From: Cokeromyces recurvatus
Lineage: Eukaryota; Mucoromycota; Mucoromycetes; Mucorales; Mucoraceae
DNA length: 64,000 nucleotides
Direction: 5' to 3'
NCBI RefSeq assembly: GCF_025118155.1
Contig: NW_026251387.1
Coordinates: 496,001-560,000, forward strand
This document shows, in pieces, positions 12,566 through 23,885 of the stretch. A model generated the notes under the pieces. The model ran no database searches, had not been told where the DNA came from, and saw nothing but the letters and a program-made list of their open reading frames with translations. Each line of letters starts with the position of its first letter. Position 1 is the first letter of the stretch. The position numbers and the translations under genes were made by a program.

Positions 12566-13635
12566 GCAAAGAGCGATGTCAAAAGGATGATGAATATATA
12601 TAAAAATATATAAGCTAAAGAACACGATTTTTTTTTTTTTTTTTTTTTTTTTTGATAAAATTCGCTGATTTAAAAAATATCATAGTATTGACGCCAAAAA
12701 ATATTACCGTTGTCTTCTCGAATAAGAAAGTGAAACCGATAATCATCTTTAGCACGTTTTTATCCATTAATGATAGAAGGCCTTACTACTATTTCTCTTC
12801 AGTCATTAAATAACTTCGCAGTAACAATTCCAAAAATGCAGAAATTTATCATAAAAAGGTATTATTTTCTTATATGATGCATAAAAACATCATTATGATC
12901 CTAAAAGTGTAAAATACAAACATAGCTTCTATATAAAGACAATATTTCTTTTATACAAAAAAAAAAAAAAAAAAAAAAATATAAATATATATAAAAAAAG
13001 GCAACATATAAAAGACGTAATTGTGGTAATTTTGAATTATACACAGTACTTTGACAAAAAAAAATAATAATTATAGAGATTTTATAAAATACATAAAAAT
13101 TTTGAAACAAGAAGTTCCTTATTGAGATATTTAATAAGAATTAATATATGAATAATGCTATAATAAATAGAAGAAGTTAAAAGTAATTAATATGAAAAGT
13201 CATTCTAGTTCTTCTTTCTTTTTTTTTAAAAAAAAGCCTCTTTTTATTATTGTTAACTTGGGGGAAAAGAGCTGAAGAATATAAGGTTAGAGAAACAAAA
13301 ATATAATAGTTTTTTGAAATCCTTCACGTGTTTTATTATTTATTTCATTCTATTTTCATTCTATTTTCATTTATTTTCATTTTATTTTCATTTTTATTTT
13401 ATTTTATTTTCATTTTTATTTCATTTTATTTTCATTTTTATTTTTATTTTTATTTTTATTTTTATTTTTATTTTTATTTTTATTTTTATTTTCATTTTCA
13501 TTTTCATTTTCATTTTCATTTTCATTTTCATTTTCATTTTCATTTTCATTTTTATTTATTTTTATCTTTATTTTTATCTTTATTTTCATTTATCCTTTTT
13601 TTTTTTTTTTTTTTTTTTGAATACATCTTCACATT
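12566..13635. other. intergenic, promoters and microsatellite
   Basis: Shared upstream region of the divergent ALG9 and Rac genes. It has T and A homopolymers (12628-12653, 12957-12979) and ends in the hexanucleotide array described separately. No coding exon is supported. Confidence 0.6.
13365..13610. repeat. TTTTTA/TTTTCA hexanucleotide microsatellite
   Basis: A pure-strand array. It begins as irregular TTTTCATT units, becomes about ten TTTTTA units (13430-13490), then about ten TTTTCA units (13490-13555), and ends in degenerate units plus a T run. It stops only about 26 bases before the Rac start codon. Spurious Phe/Ile and Phe/His frames come from it. Confidence 0.9.
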
Positions 13636-14373
13636 ATGCAATCCATCAAATGTGTAGTTGTTGGTGATGGGTAAAATACTTATCGAGTTTATCGTTTATT
13701 ATTAATTATTTTATAATTTAGTGCCGTTGGTAAAACATGTCTATTGATATCTTATACTACAAATGCCTTTCCAGGCGAATATATTCCAACTGTGTAAAAT
13801 ATAATAAACGATATCCATATTCAGTCATGATTAATTTACTATATTAGATTTGATAATTATTCTGCAAATGTCATGGTAGATGGAAAACCTATTAATTTAG
13901 GTTTATGGGATACAGCAGGTCAAGAAGATTATGATCGTCTTCGTCCGCTTTCATATCCTCAAACTAATGTTTTCTTATGTTGCTTTTCTCTCATTAGTCC
14001 TCCATCATTTGAAAATGTTAAAACAAAGGTACACATTTCATATTACACACATACAATTTCATAAACTAATCATCATAAAAAGTGGTATCCCGAGATCAGT
14101 CATCATGCACCAAACATACCCATCATTCTTGTTGGTACTAAACTTGATTTACGTGAGGATCAAGATACAATAGAAAGACTTCGTGAAAAGAGAATGGCAC
14201 CCATCACCTATGCTCAAGGTTTACAAATGGCAAAAGATATTAATGCAGTTAAATATCTTGAATGTTCAGCACTTACTCAAAAAGGTCTTAAAAATGTATT
14301 TGATGAAGCTATTAGAGCTGTTTTATCACCTCCTGTTCAACCAAAAAGAAAGAAGGGCTGTCGTATTCTTTAA
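13636..14373 (+). CDS. RAC1: Rac-family Rho GTPase
   Basis: Exons: 13636-13670, 13722-13793, 13848-14028, 14083-14373; in frame, 192 residues, exactly the length of Rac1. It is a switch controlling actin and polarised growth. Seen: [11 protein letters not shown] (P-loop), [12 protein letters not shown] (switch I effector loop, Rac/Cdc42 type), [19 protein letters not shown] (switch II), GTKLDLRED (guanine specificity), ECSAL. The C terminus is KRKKGCRIL: polybasic then a CAAX box ending in Leu, predicting geranylgeranylation. The Rac insert helix region and [17 protein letters not shown] favour Rac over Cdc42. The first exon has only 35 bases. No broken motif. Confidence 0.96.
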
Positions 14374-16650
14374 CTTTATTTTATTATTACCACAACATAT
14401 TACTATATGCTTTTTTTTTTCTTTTTTTTTTTACTGTCTATATATATACATAACATAAGCTGTTGTTACTGTCTTTTTCATTCTTTATTATTATTATTAT
14501 TATTATTACTATTATTAGTGTTATTATTTTCTTTAATATATTCCTTTATTCTATATAACAGAAAAAAAAATATGCTGTGATGTATAAATATTTGTATTTA
14601 TGACAGATCAAAATTAGATTATATATTTTTATATACACAACATGTATACGAATATAAATTTTGTATAACATTATTATCCCAGGATATACCTTTATCATAA
14701 TAAAAGAGATAGGATATGTCAATACGTATAATGAAACAATAAGGGAATGGGTACAAAATAGATCTACAATTCCCTGAGAAGACGTTTAGACCTTACTACT
14801 TTTTATTATTATTAGTTTTAATACTGCAGTCTTTAGAGCTATGCACTAATGATCAATGATGGTCTATATATTGACAGAGAAGAATTCCAAGCTTTAGATA
14901 GACCTGAAATGTGGCCATAGACCTCCGATTCAGAAGATCGAATAAATTAAGGCTTAGATTTAGAGCTTATTAAAATAGTTTTATAAAATATATCAAGCCA
15001 TATAATCAAAGAGGGGACTCGTGTTTAGTTTAACACATTATTCAAAAGTTAAGTAACCTCGTGTTGTTATTTATTTATTTACACAAGCGCTCTATCAGGT
15101 AAACAAATATAACTGTAAGAACTGGCTTACGTTATCACCTCCAACATCAACAACTATTTGATACCCTCCTACAGTAAAAAAGTTATTCCGAAACTTTATC
15201 CGAAGTAAATACAAAGATACACACGTATATACACATATAAATATATATTTCTTGAAGGATGGAGGACTTGAGTGATAGCAAACAAGTTCTATTTATAACT
15301 TCTAATCTTATTAACTAACTCAAGTGTAGAATCGATTGGGACCCTTTGCATATAAAATAACACGCAACAGTGGTCACTTTCATCCCTTATATAATTATTA
15401 GAAATTGCTAATTAATGACCCATTATGACGTGTAATTTACCCCTTAATATGATTGTGATTAATTATTGCAGGTTCTCAGACATGTTTAAGTATAATATAT
15501 AGGCTTACCAATAGACACTATTCTATGTAAGATAGTATTATATATATATTCCATAGAATTTGTATACTTGTTCATAGTATAAATCTTCTTGTTGAACACT
15601 TGTTACTATACTTTCATATTTAGACGTAATATAATTAATTTAATTTAATATTTATAAGCGAGACTATTCTATCGTATACTACGTCCGATACATTCAAATT
15701 ATTGCCAATATAGTAAAATATGAACAAATATGACAACCACAAATAGAGTATGATTTGACCATTTACTAACTACTCAATATATATGTATATAAATCAGTGT
15801 ATATGTGCAGTATTGGATATTTTATCCTACCTATTCTTTTACAAAGATGATGAAATAGATACTCAATTCTTGGTTTATTCAAGAACGATATCATATATTT
15901 CTTACAATTATCTAATGATATATCTCTTATCTTGAACTAAAAAAAGGGGGTAGGACTTAATCAAATTGCTTCCTGAACGTATCTTTACACTTCCCCCCTG
16001 TCACCTTTCAAAATACACAAACAATGCTTTTTTTCTTTTTTAACTTGAAAAATTTCAATAGTCATACATGTCACTACAGGATATAGTAAGCTCTCCCCTG
16101 TTTATTACAGACTTTTATCTTTAGATCTCATATTATATTTACTAATACTACAATTTATTGAATATAGGGTAGATGAATCCCAAATAGTTCTCAGAATGAC
16201 TACTTGGTGATTTATCTAGATTCTTGCTCTTGTAAGCTGCACAAATCTATTGAAGACTCACACATTCAAATTGGTTAAATCTTCTGCCTCTTCTATTAAA
16301 TATACTTTACAAGCAAAGCAATCATCTAAATACATTATTCAACTGTATTATTGGATAGTTCCTTTATAGATAGAGGCAGTATCGTACAACATACATACAT
16401 ACATACATACATTTATATGCTATTTTAATAAAAATTGTAAATACACAACATTAGTAGAATGTACATCTTTGTTATATGATATCCACCATTTGTTCATGCA
16501 ATGAAACTTAATTATAAATCATCTCTCCTGTTTAAGACATATTCCCACGCAGCTTTAAGACAAGTTTACTTTTTTTTTATTATTTATAATCGTTTTCTTT
16601 TCTTTTTATTAGTCTATTTTTTTTTTTTTTTTTTTTTAATAAAGGGAAAT
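14374..16650. other. 2.3-kb intergenic stretch, nothing recognised
   Basis: AT-rich sequence with only short frames. A CATA tetranucleotide run lies near 16388-16412 and a T tract (16618-16637) just before the next start codon. I looked for tRNA-like and coding signals and found none I could defend. Confidence 0.55.
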
Positions 16651-18372
16651 ATGGTTTCAGGCTTATTTTATCAAACAGTTAAAAGTCAATATTCTAGAGC
16701 AGCCATTTCACGACCTCGTTATATATCTACACTAACCAACACATCTTTCTTCTCTGATGAACCATCAAGGCCACACGTAATAACACCTATTCCTGGTCCA
16801 AAATCAAAGGAAATCATATCTAAACTCAATCAATATCAAGATACACGATCTATCTTTTTTATTGCCGGTAAAAAATAATGCAATGATACACTATTTATAT
16901 AATTTTAATAATATCATACAATAGACTTTAGTAAGTCAAAAGGAAATTATATCGTTGATGCGGATGGAAATACGTTATTAGATGTCTTTGCTCAAATTGC
17001 TTCTATTCCTATTGGATATAATAATCCTGTATTTTCAACTCTTTCTCAAGATCCTGCTTTTCAAATAGCATTATCTAACAGGTAAAAAAAAGGAAAAGAA
17101 AAAAAAAGGGGGGGGGAAGGGAGAGGTATACATATCATGTTTCTTTTATTCTCTCTCTTTTTTTTTTTTTTTCCATAAATTAGAGCTGCATTAGGAGTCA
17201 GTCCTAATAAAGATTGGATAGAGTCCATTGAAAAGGCATTTATGACAGTAGCTCCTAGAGGAATGACAAACGTTTTCACTGTCATGTGTGGCTCATGCGC
17301 AAATGAAAATGCATTCAAGACTGCTTTCATGTACAAGGCTGCAAAAAGAAGAGGGGATCGAGAATTTAGTTTGCAAGAATTAAGTTCATGTATGAAGAAT
17401 GAAGCCCCTGGATCAGCTAATGATTTATCTATTTTAAGTTTTACTCAGGCCTTTCATGGTCGCTTATTGGGTTCCTTAACAGCTACGGCTAGCAAAGCTA
17501 TTCATAAAATCGATATTCCTGCCTTTGACTGGCCAAAGGCAACATTTCCTCAATTAAAGTATCCATTACAGGATCATGTGGAGGAGAATTCAAGAATAGA
17601 AGAAGAATCTTTAAAGGAGGTAGAGGAATTAATTGTGAATGCGAAGAAACCTGTGGCTGCTGTGATTGTTGAACCCATTCAAGCAGAAGGTGGTGATAAT
17701 CATGGTAAACACTCTTTAACCACAACCCCAATATTTGTACTTAATATATCTTCATCTTATCTTATAGCTTCACCTAACTTTTTCAGAAAACTTCAAGAAA
17801 TCTGTCAAAAAAATGACGTTTTATTGATTGTGGATGAAGTTCAAACAGGTGTGGGTGCGACGGGTACATTTTGGGCACATGAAGCTTGGCATTTACCTGA
17901 CCCCCCGGACATCGTCACTTTTTCTAAAAAATTTCAAGCAGCTGGTTTTTACCTCAATCCTCGTCTTCGTCCTAGTCAACCTTATCGTCTTTATAATACT
18001 TGGATGGGAGATCCAGTACGTGCTATGCAAGCAGCTACTATTGTTCAAGAGATCAAAGATAAAAACCTTTTACAAAATGTGAGAGACGTTGGCCATTATT
18101 TACAACAAAATTTACTAGAGTTGCAACAACAACAACAACAAGCAATGACTGCTACAACATCTATTATCACTCATGTTCGCGGTCAAGGTATGTTTATTGC
18201 CTTTGACTTACCTGATTCAAGTCAACGTGATTCTTTCTTGTTGAATATGCGTCAAAGAGGTATTCATATGGGTGGTTGTGGCGAACAAACTGTTCGTCTT
18301 CGTCCCATGTTGACTTTTCAAAAGCAACATGCTGATATCTTATTAAATACTATGGCTCAATTATTGAGATAG
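16651..18372 (+). CDS. UGA1: 4-aminobutyrate aminotransferase (GABA transaminase)
   Basis: Exons: 16651-16867, 16925-17081, 17184-17704, 17768-18372; in frame, 499 residues. It transfers the amino group of GABA to 2-oxoglutarate, giving succinate semialdehyde; PLP-dependent class III. Seen: MCGSCANENAFK, FTQAFHGRLLGSLTAT, VEPIQAEGGDNHASPNFF (spanning intron 3), LIVDEVQTGVGATG (PLP Asp), and TFSKKFQ with the Schiff-base Lys near residue 353. The N-terminal ~45 residues are Ser/Arg-rich, consistent with mitochondrial import. The start at 16651 is preferred; an upstream in-frame ATG at 16501 would add a run of Phe from a T tract. Intron 3 is 63 bases and stop-free in frame. Confidence 0.94.
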
Positions 18373-18472
18373 TATTATTATTTGGAGGTAGTGGTCATTC
18401 TCTTTATCGTCGGAAATTTAAAATCATACATGATAATAAATACGATTAAACATTATAAATTAAAATTTATAA

Positions 18473-18521
18473 AGCGCATAATATCTTTGTTATATTGGAT
18501 TGCCTAGGTCAGTTCAAATTA

Positions 18522-18557
<36 letters not shown>

Positions 18558-18651
18558 CTAAAAAACCCTCTTACGGGACAAGAGGTAAAAAGGTAAAGGA
18601 AAGGAAGATCAAGACTTTTACTGTATTTACAATTTGAATACAGGCGACGTT

Positions 18652-18690
<39 letters not shown>
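18473..18690. repeat. dispersed repeat, copy A (SINE-like family)
   Basis: It shares with 23690-23830 the blocks CATAATA, ATTGGATTGCC, GGTCAGTTCAA, CTAAAAAACC, a hairpin, GGTAAAAA and CAAGA, in the same order and orientation. In this copy the hairpin is CCTCTT(ACGGGAC)AAGAGG. A pure A tract (18523-18554) has expanded inside it and a T tract (18653-18690) follows. Boundaries are uncertain and no target duplication was found. Confidence 0.6.
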
Positions 18691-18692
<2 letters not shown>

Positions 18693-18822
18693 AAGGACTT
18701 ATCTGTTAACGAAAGAAAATCCCTAGCTAACTATATCTATTCGTTAAAGCTGAAGCAGAAATCCGTATGACTGTTATCGGTCGAAAAAAAAAATCAACAT
18801 TTTAAAGAGATTGTACAAAAGA

Positions 18823-20580
18823 TGGAGTTGTTATGGTCTAGCTATCAAGCATTAAGCTGTAACTCGGAAGATCTGTACTCTCAATTACATCAATTCTTTA
18901 AATGGCTTTTTTTACCTTCAGCAAAAAATAAGTGAAAAGGTGTACATGATGAAAGAAAAAAACAGTCACCGTTGCCACCAAGTCCTACATTTATAGGAAG
19001 TTAAAAGAACTAACGTTTACTTCAATACTCAATAGACGAAGCTTTAAATCTTTGCAGGAACAAGTCCTGCAAAGCATTAATTCAAATGTTCCACTTATCC
19101 TTGGGCGGAAATTATCCAAAATCAAGCCTCATTTATCTGCTCTGGAAACGTTTGTCACAAGTGTCAAGTCAAGAATTACTGATGGAACATTCACGCCTGA
19201 AAAAAAATATACGGATAAATGTGGCTACCGGTTTTTCACTCTATTACCGATCTATTCATTTGAAACAAAGTCGGTCCAAATAATAGATGCCACAGCTTTT
19301 TGGCGACTCGTGAAGAAATCTAATATTGAAAATTACCCAAAAAGTACTAAAACCAAATCGGATCTATCAGATTTCTACTACAAGCTTTTTGACTTTTCCA
19401 AACTGGGATTTCGCTCTCGAAGGGAGTCTTTCACTAGGAAGAAAGCAGTTCAAGTAAGTCAATTCTTCAGTTGTATTGAAATATAAAAGTATTGGTTTAG
19501 TCTGGTTTAATTTAATTAATTAATTAATGTATAGAAACGTCGTGCTTACTGATGGGTATTCTATTTCTTTTCTTTTTTCTCGAGTGGTAAAGGGAAAAAA
19601 AAAAAAGAAGTTTCCGTAGAAAAACAACCAATTGACTTTCTTAAAGATATTGAAAACGGCTGTACTGTCTGGGGAGTAGACCCCAGTGTCAATACAATCT
19701 TCACCGCTGTAGATACATCTGGGAGGCAAAGGACAACCAGCTTAGACGAATATTACCATTTATGTGGTTATAATGATGCAACGTTTATACGAAATCAGCA
19801 TCAAAAGCAACACATGGCTGAATATTCGAAAATATCAAACTGGAGCTCATTGAAGACATTGAATATCAAAGATTTTATTAAAGCATACAAAGAAAAACTC
19901 GCGTTATATGACGATATTAAAAAAGTATTATAACGAGAATAATTGGTAAGTGTTTAGACACTATAATAGTTTGCTTGATCACTTACAAAAGAGAAACTTT
20001 ATAGGAAGTCCAAACTGAAATTCCAACGTTACGTGAAGAAACAAAAAGGTGTGCATGAGATTTGCAAGAGGTTCGTCTATAACAGCAGCAAATGTCATCA
20101 GAAGTCATCTACCGGTGTAAAGTCAGTTATTAATAATATAAGCAAATTCTATCCACCTACCCTGACCGACCATAAAGAAAGGCCAGTAAAAACGATCATT
20201 GCTTTGGGCGATGGTGTGGTTTAATACTAGTTTACGAGGCAACAGGTCGTCACCGGTCAGAACTATTACAAAAGCGTTGAAGAGGTATTTTTGACAGCAG
20301 TTAGAAGTAGTAATGGTTAATGAATACCTCACTAGCCAAATCTGCAACAAGTGCAAAATTAGAAATGTCAAGAATGTGGTGACCAAAAAATCAAAGCGAA
20401 GAGTACACACAATATTACAGTGTCAACAAAACACTTGTAATATTGTGTGAAATCGCGACATTATAGCAGCTCACAACAACTTGTACTTGTTTTTATTTGC
20501 TTCGAAAAACAATAATCAGCGTCTGAGCCAATTCAAGCGTAAAGACGCAACCACCGATGAAACATCCCCGTATGACTGAT
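18823..20580 (+). pseudogene. decayed Fanzor (eukaryotic TnpB-like nuclease) gene
   Basis: Broken frames in order make a Fanzor-like protein. An N-terminal region runs about 19052-19453. A possible intron (donor GTAAGT near 19453, acceptor near 19532) leads to VLTDGYSISFLF. Then come RuvC-I GCTVWGVDPSVNTIFTAVD (19660-19710), a helical insert, IIALGDGV (20199-20219), and the zinc ribbon NEYLTSQICNKCK ... LQC...C (20317-20440), followed by RuvC-III NRDIIAAHNN. Fanzors are RNA-guided DNA endonucleases derived from transposon TnpB; the family was recognised by motif order. Lesions: frameshifts at A-runs near 19600 and 19925, one base extra near 20217, another near 20288, and a TGA (20448-20450) where Trp is expected before Asn-Arg-Asp. 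Both outer RuvC Asp residues are still readable. Dead gene. No terminal inverted repeats found. Confidence 0.75.
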
Positions 20581-20742
20581 TCGACTCTCTCATACATCCG
20601 TACAGTGTAAGTTCTATACATATATATATTTTTTTTTACTTATACTATTATAAAATGCTTACTTGCAAAGTTTGCTCAATACCATTCAACAAACCAAGTT
20701 CTCTTAGAACTCATCAAAGAGATCAGCATTCGTCATCTGCTC

Positions 20743-21256
20743 AAATTACACTCTCAGGCAAAAGATTATTATTGTTTTATTAGATTAATATGCATGCGAT
20801 CATTTGATCATTATAGCTAATCTGTGAGTCAAAAAAGGGGAAAAGAAACAATATAGAATAAATATATAATATATAAGAAAAAGTAGCTAAAAAAAACTTA
20901 AAGAATCCCGCTGAAAGAAAAAAAGAGAAGGGAAAAGAGACAAGAGAGAGCGGATGACTACTTGGTTTGACTTCATGACCATGGTCGGCCTCGCAGCGTG
21001 CGTTAATAAGTGTAACAGTGGAGGGTCCGAAACCAGAGGGTGCAATCCGTGAATCTTTCATTAGAGCCAGGACAAAGAGAGAGAAGAAGAAGAAAGAGAT
21101 TTGGAAAGCCATAGCTGACCAGGATCAGGACCTGTACTGTAATCCCCTTCGGGATTACAGAGCTTGTCAAAGTGCCAAAGGAGAAGACAGAGATCAACCC
21201 AAAAGGGAGGACAGGAAGACGAAGCAGAGGAAGGGAGGGAGGAAATTACACTCTCA
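20743..21256. mobile_element. 486-bp insertion with 14-bp target duplication
   Basis: AAATTACACTCTCA occurs at 20743-20756 and again at 21243-21256. Removing the 486 bases between (20757-21242) plus one copy restores the reading frame of the zinc-finger exon (QITLSSGEIVKIF), so the copies are a target-site duplication. The insert is less AT-rich than its surroundings in its right half and purine-rich at the right end. It holds a perfect 10-bp hairpin (21137-21160, loop CTTC). It has no recognised protein. The 14-bp duplication suggests target-primed reverse transcription. A CTAAAAAA...AGAGAAGGGAAAAGA block (about 20886-20942) weakly resembles the dispersed repeat. Confidence 0.75.
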
Positions 21257-22050
21257 AGTGGTAAGTGCGATTTCCAAATGTTACTGCAAACTAGTTGAAA
21301 TAACAATCTTTAAAACATAGGTGAAATTGTAAAGATTTTTAGAGAGAGTAACTCAAAATTTAAGTGCTTTTGTCGAAATTATTTTGAAACAGTTCGTGGC
21401 CTTCAGCGTCACTACAATAGAAAAAGATGTACAGGTATTAATATTTTATGTGGAATAAATAATATACCATCCGCTAATTATTTTTTTTTTTTTTTTTTTT
21501 TTTAGCTCCTGAGGATTTGAACTCATCTCAAGTTGAATCTTCACGATTGTCAACATCATCAACTTCAAGTAATATTGTAAAGTTATTTAATAAATATTTT
21601 GAATAGAATCGATACTCGCTCAACATAATTTTATTTCAGGGCGATAAAACCGTTGATGCTCGCTCTGATTCAGTTGCCTTTTCTTCTGCTAGCTCCGAAA
21701 AAATAAAATTAGTGACAGACCTCAGCTACAATGTCTTTGAGAGTTCTTATAAGATAATAAATAACCAAAAAAAATGGAAATTATGTTCAGGAAGAACTGT
21801 AGAAGATATTCTTTATGATTATGGGATAGAACAGGAACGAGAGAAGTAAAGTATCTTCTAAATCATTTTTTTATTTATCAATTTTTTTTTCTTAAACAGT
21901 GCTGTGCATTCATTTATCCTTGATAAATCCGACCCAGAGATGGAGAAGATTTTCACTGAACAAGAATGGGATGAAATCAATGATGAAAGTGATGTAGAAA
22001 CTATGTCTTTGCCGAAGAACATACTTACTTTGATACAAGAAATGAATAAG

Positions 22051-22640
22051 GTAACAAACTAATAGTTTTTATTTTTGACAAAATTAGCAAGCAACTTGAT
22101 TTTTTTTTATAGTCAGTGTGATATTTCTTCTAAAATATCAAATTAAAAATATTATAAAAAAAAAATAATATTAAGACAAAAAGAGTCAACGAGACTGAAC
22201 AATAGTTCTAAAGTCAATTATTTTATTTATGAATTCAAATTGATGGGTATTTATAAGAATTGTTAAAGAGGTCTGAGGATAAGATGTGAATCAGAAAAGT
22301 GTTAGTTACGACTGAATAAGGTATGTTGTTGACAATGAAGTGTTAATGATTTTAATATTATTAGATAGAGCGGATCAAGAGAGAGTTAGGATAGAATTTC
22401 TCAAATAAATTTATGATCCGCATGTTTAATCATGAAACATGACATTATAAGTCAGCTCATGACAGTCAGACATCAGGGAAGTAAAAAAGGTTCTCTTAAA
22501 GTATGCAAAGATAAGATACTCCGATTATTCTTCTGAAAAAGGGTTTCATATCGATAAACTATGTTATGCAGTCAAATCGATGTAAGTTAATATTATCGAA
22601 TTCAAATAAAAATTCTATTAACTAACAGATTAGGTTACAT
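22051..22640. other. intron or decayed stretch within the zinc-finger gene
   Basis: A GTAACA donor at 22051 follows the last clear exon; the next recognisable coding block begins only near 22640. This is longer than any other intron in the window, so it may hold another insertion or deleted exons. No motif recognised. Confidence 0.4.
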
Positions 22641-23624
22641 TTATACGAGAGAAACCCAAACCCTCTTCTGATGCGACAATAAGAACAATGGTACAATAGT
22701 AACGTTTGGGTTCCTATTATCGATAAATTGTTCGGCAACCTTGATGGAATCAATTGCATCAGGTATAATTAGCATTTATTTTATACTATGCTTCATCTTA
22801 TTGTTTTAATTAATCATTTTATAGAGACAACAAGTCATCTTTCTCAAGCCGCAAAAGAAAGAGAGAGGCGTAAGAAAAAATTGAAAGAAAAAAAATGGGG
22901 CATAAACCCGACATGATAATTTGCGCTGTAAGTGAAGGGAATAAGCCGTTGGAATTTGGTGCGTGTGAGGCAGCATCCTTTTATGATGATACAATGGGAA
23001 AAAAGTATAATTATGAATCAAGGCTGAAGCTTCCGAAAATTCTAAAAGACATGCTCTTCAATTTGTGTGAGCACGTTGACTGGGACAAAAAAAAAACAAA
23101 AGAAATTGAAGTTGTTGGATATGTCCAAAGTGGTAGGCATTTTATTATTTTTCTAAAAAAAAAATATTATATATATTTTTTGCTAAAGACAATTGGCACT
23201 AGGTTTAGTCATTGAATTCATCACGCTCAATCATCCCAAGGGATACACATGTTGCTTGAATAGATCGAAAAGCTATGAAATTAGCTCTGACTTGAACTGC
23301 TTCGTGAAAACGTTAGAAGTATTAACTATATCTTTGACCATGAAGGTAAAAACATTTTTTTTTCAAGTAAAGTAATGTACAAGCAAATTAATGTTAAAAT
23401 TTTAATGCAAGTTCCGGCTTGAAAGAAGCATAAAATTGATCAAAAACCCAACGATAGATATCTCCTCCTTTGAATTCAAAAAACCTTCCACTCCAACCCT
23501 CCCAGCTTCTATACAACCCTACCCTCACCCTAAATGATTGAATAAAATTAACTCTCATTACTCTAATTGTTTCATTAAAGTTGCGCTAACTTTTACCACT
23601 TCAAAAGAATCGTGAGTACTGTAC

Positions 23625-23872
23625 GATTAAGAATTATTTTTTTATAACAAAAAATTTTTTTTATAACAAAAATTTAAACAACCCATGTGAGCACATAATA
23701 CTGGCGTATTGGATTGCCCGGGTCAGTTCAAGAAAGGATAAAGTGTACTAAAAAACCTTTTGATAGGCAAAAGGGTAAAAAAGAAAGAGAAGGGAAGAGG
23801 AAAAGCAAGATATATCAATAAATACTAGATTCAGGGTTACGTAGCCAGTTTACAAGTTTTGTACCAAGGGGG
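23625..23872. mobile_element. 248-bp SINE-like insertion, copy B of the dispersed repeat
   Basis: CGTGAGTACTGTAC occurs at 23611-23624 and 23873-23886, a 14-bp direct repeat bracketing 248 bases. The interior carries the dispersed-repeat blocks shared with 18473-18650, including the hairpin CCTTTTG(ATAGG)CAAAAGG. Read on the minus strand it ends in an A/T-rich tail with a repeated TTGTTATAAAAAAA unit, as expected of a retroposon tail. The second duplication copy overlaps the terminal bases of the adjacent mariner element, so it jumped into that element's edge. No polymerase III boxes could be confirmed. Confidence 0.7.
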
Positions 23873-23885
23873 CGTGAGTACTGTA

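Larger units (their letters stand above)
20655..23375 (+). pseudogene. two-zinc-finger gene of an unnamed repeated family, disrupted
   Basis: Exon 1 starts MLTCKVCSIPFNKPSSLR with a C2H2 finger (C-x2-C ... H-x4-H) and is split by an insertion at 20757-21242. Without the insert it would run to 21260 and join 21321-21434 (second finger, CxC...H...C), then 21506-21576, 21640-21845 and 21900-22050. Conserved-looking blocks: KKWKLCSGRTVEDILYDYG, HSFILDKSDPEMEKIFTE. Later pieces: VWVPIIDKLFGNLDGINCIR (about 22703-22762), KMGHKPDMIICAV (from 22893), LKLPKILKDMLFNLC, VVGYVQSG, then HPKGYTCCLNRSKSYEI (23229-23278). I recall similar proteins as a large Mucorales-specific family of unknown function; that is memory, not a search. 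The 22.7-22.9 kb part has stops or frame changes. Non-functional as it stands. Confidence 0.6.

Noticed and set aside
13314..13667. Frames encoding long Phe/Ile and Phe/His alternations
   Set aside because: They are translations of the TTTTTA/TTTTCA microsatellite, with no other coding signal.
14374..16650. tRNA or 5S rRNA genes in the long spacers
   Set aside because: I scanned for A/B-box-like and cloverleaf patterns here and in the other long spacers and saw none convincing; a covariance-model search would settle it.
16501..16650. Upstream ATG at 16501 as the GABA-T start
   Set aside because: It would add a Phe-run peptide encoded by a T tract; the ATG at 16651 gives a normal mitochondrial-type leader.
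18473..23830. The two same-orientation repeat copies as LTRs of one retrotransposon
   Set aside because: The copies are diverged and have different inserts; the interior holds unrelated fragments with no gag-pol; copy B has its own 14-bp duplication.
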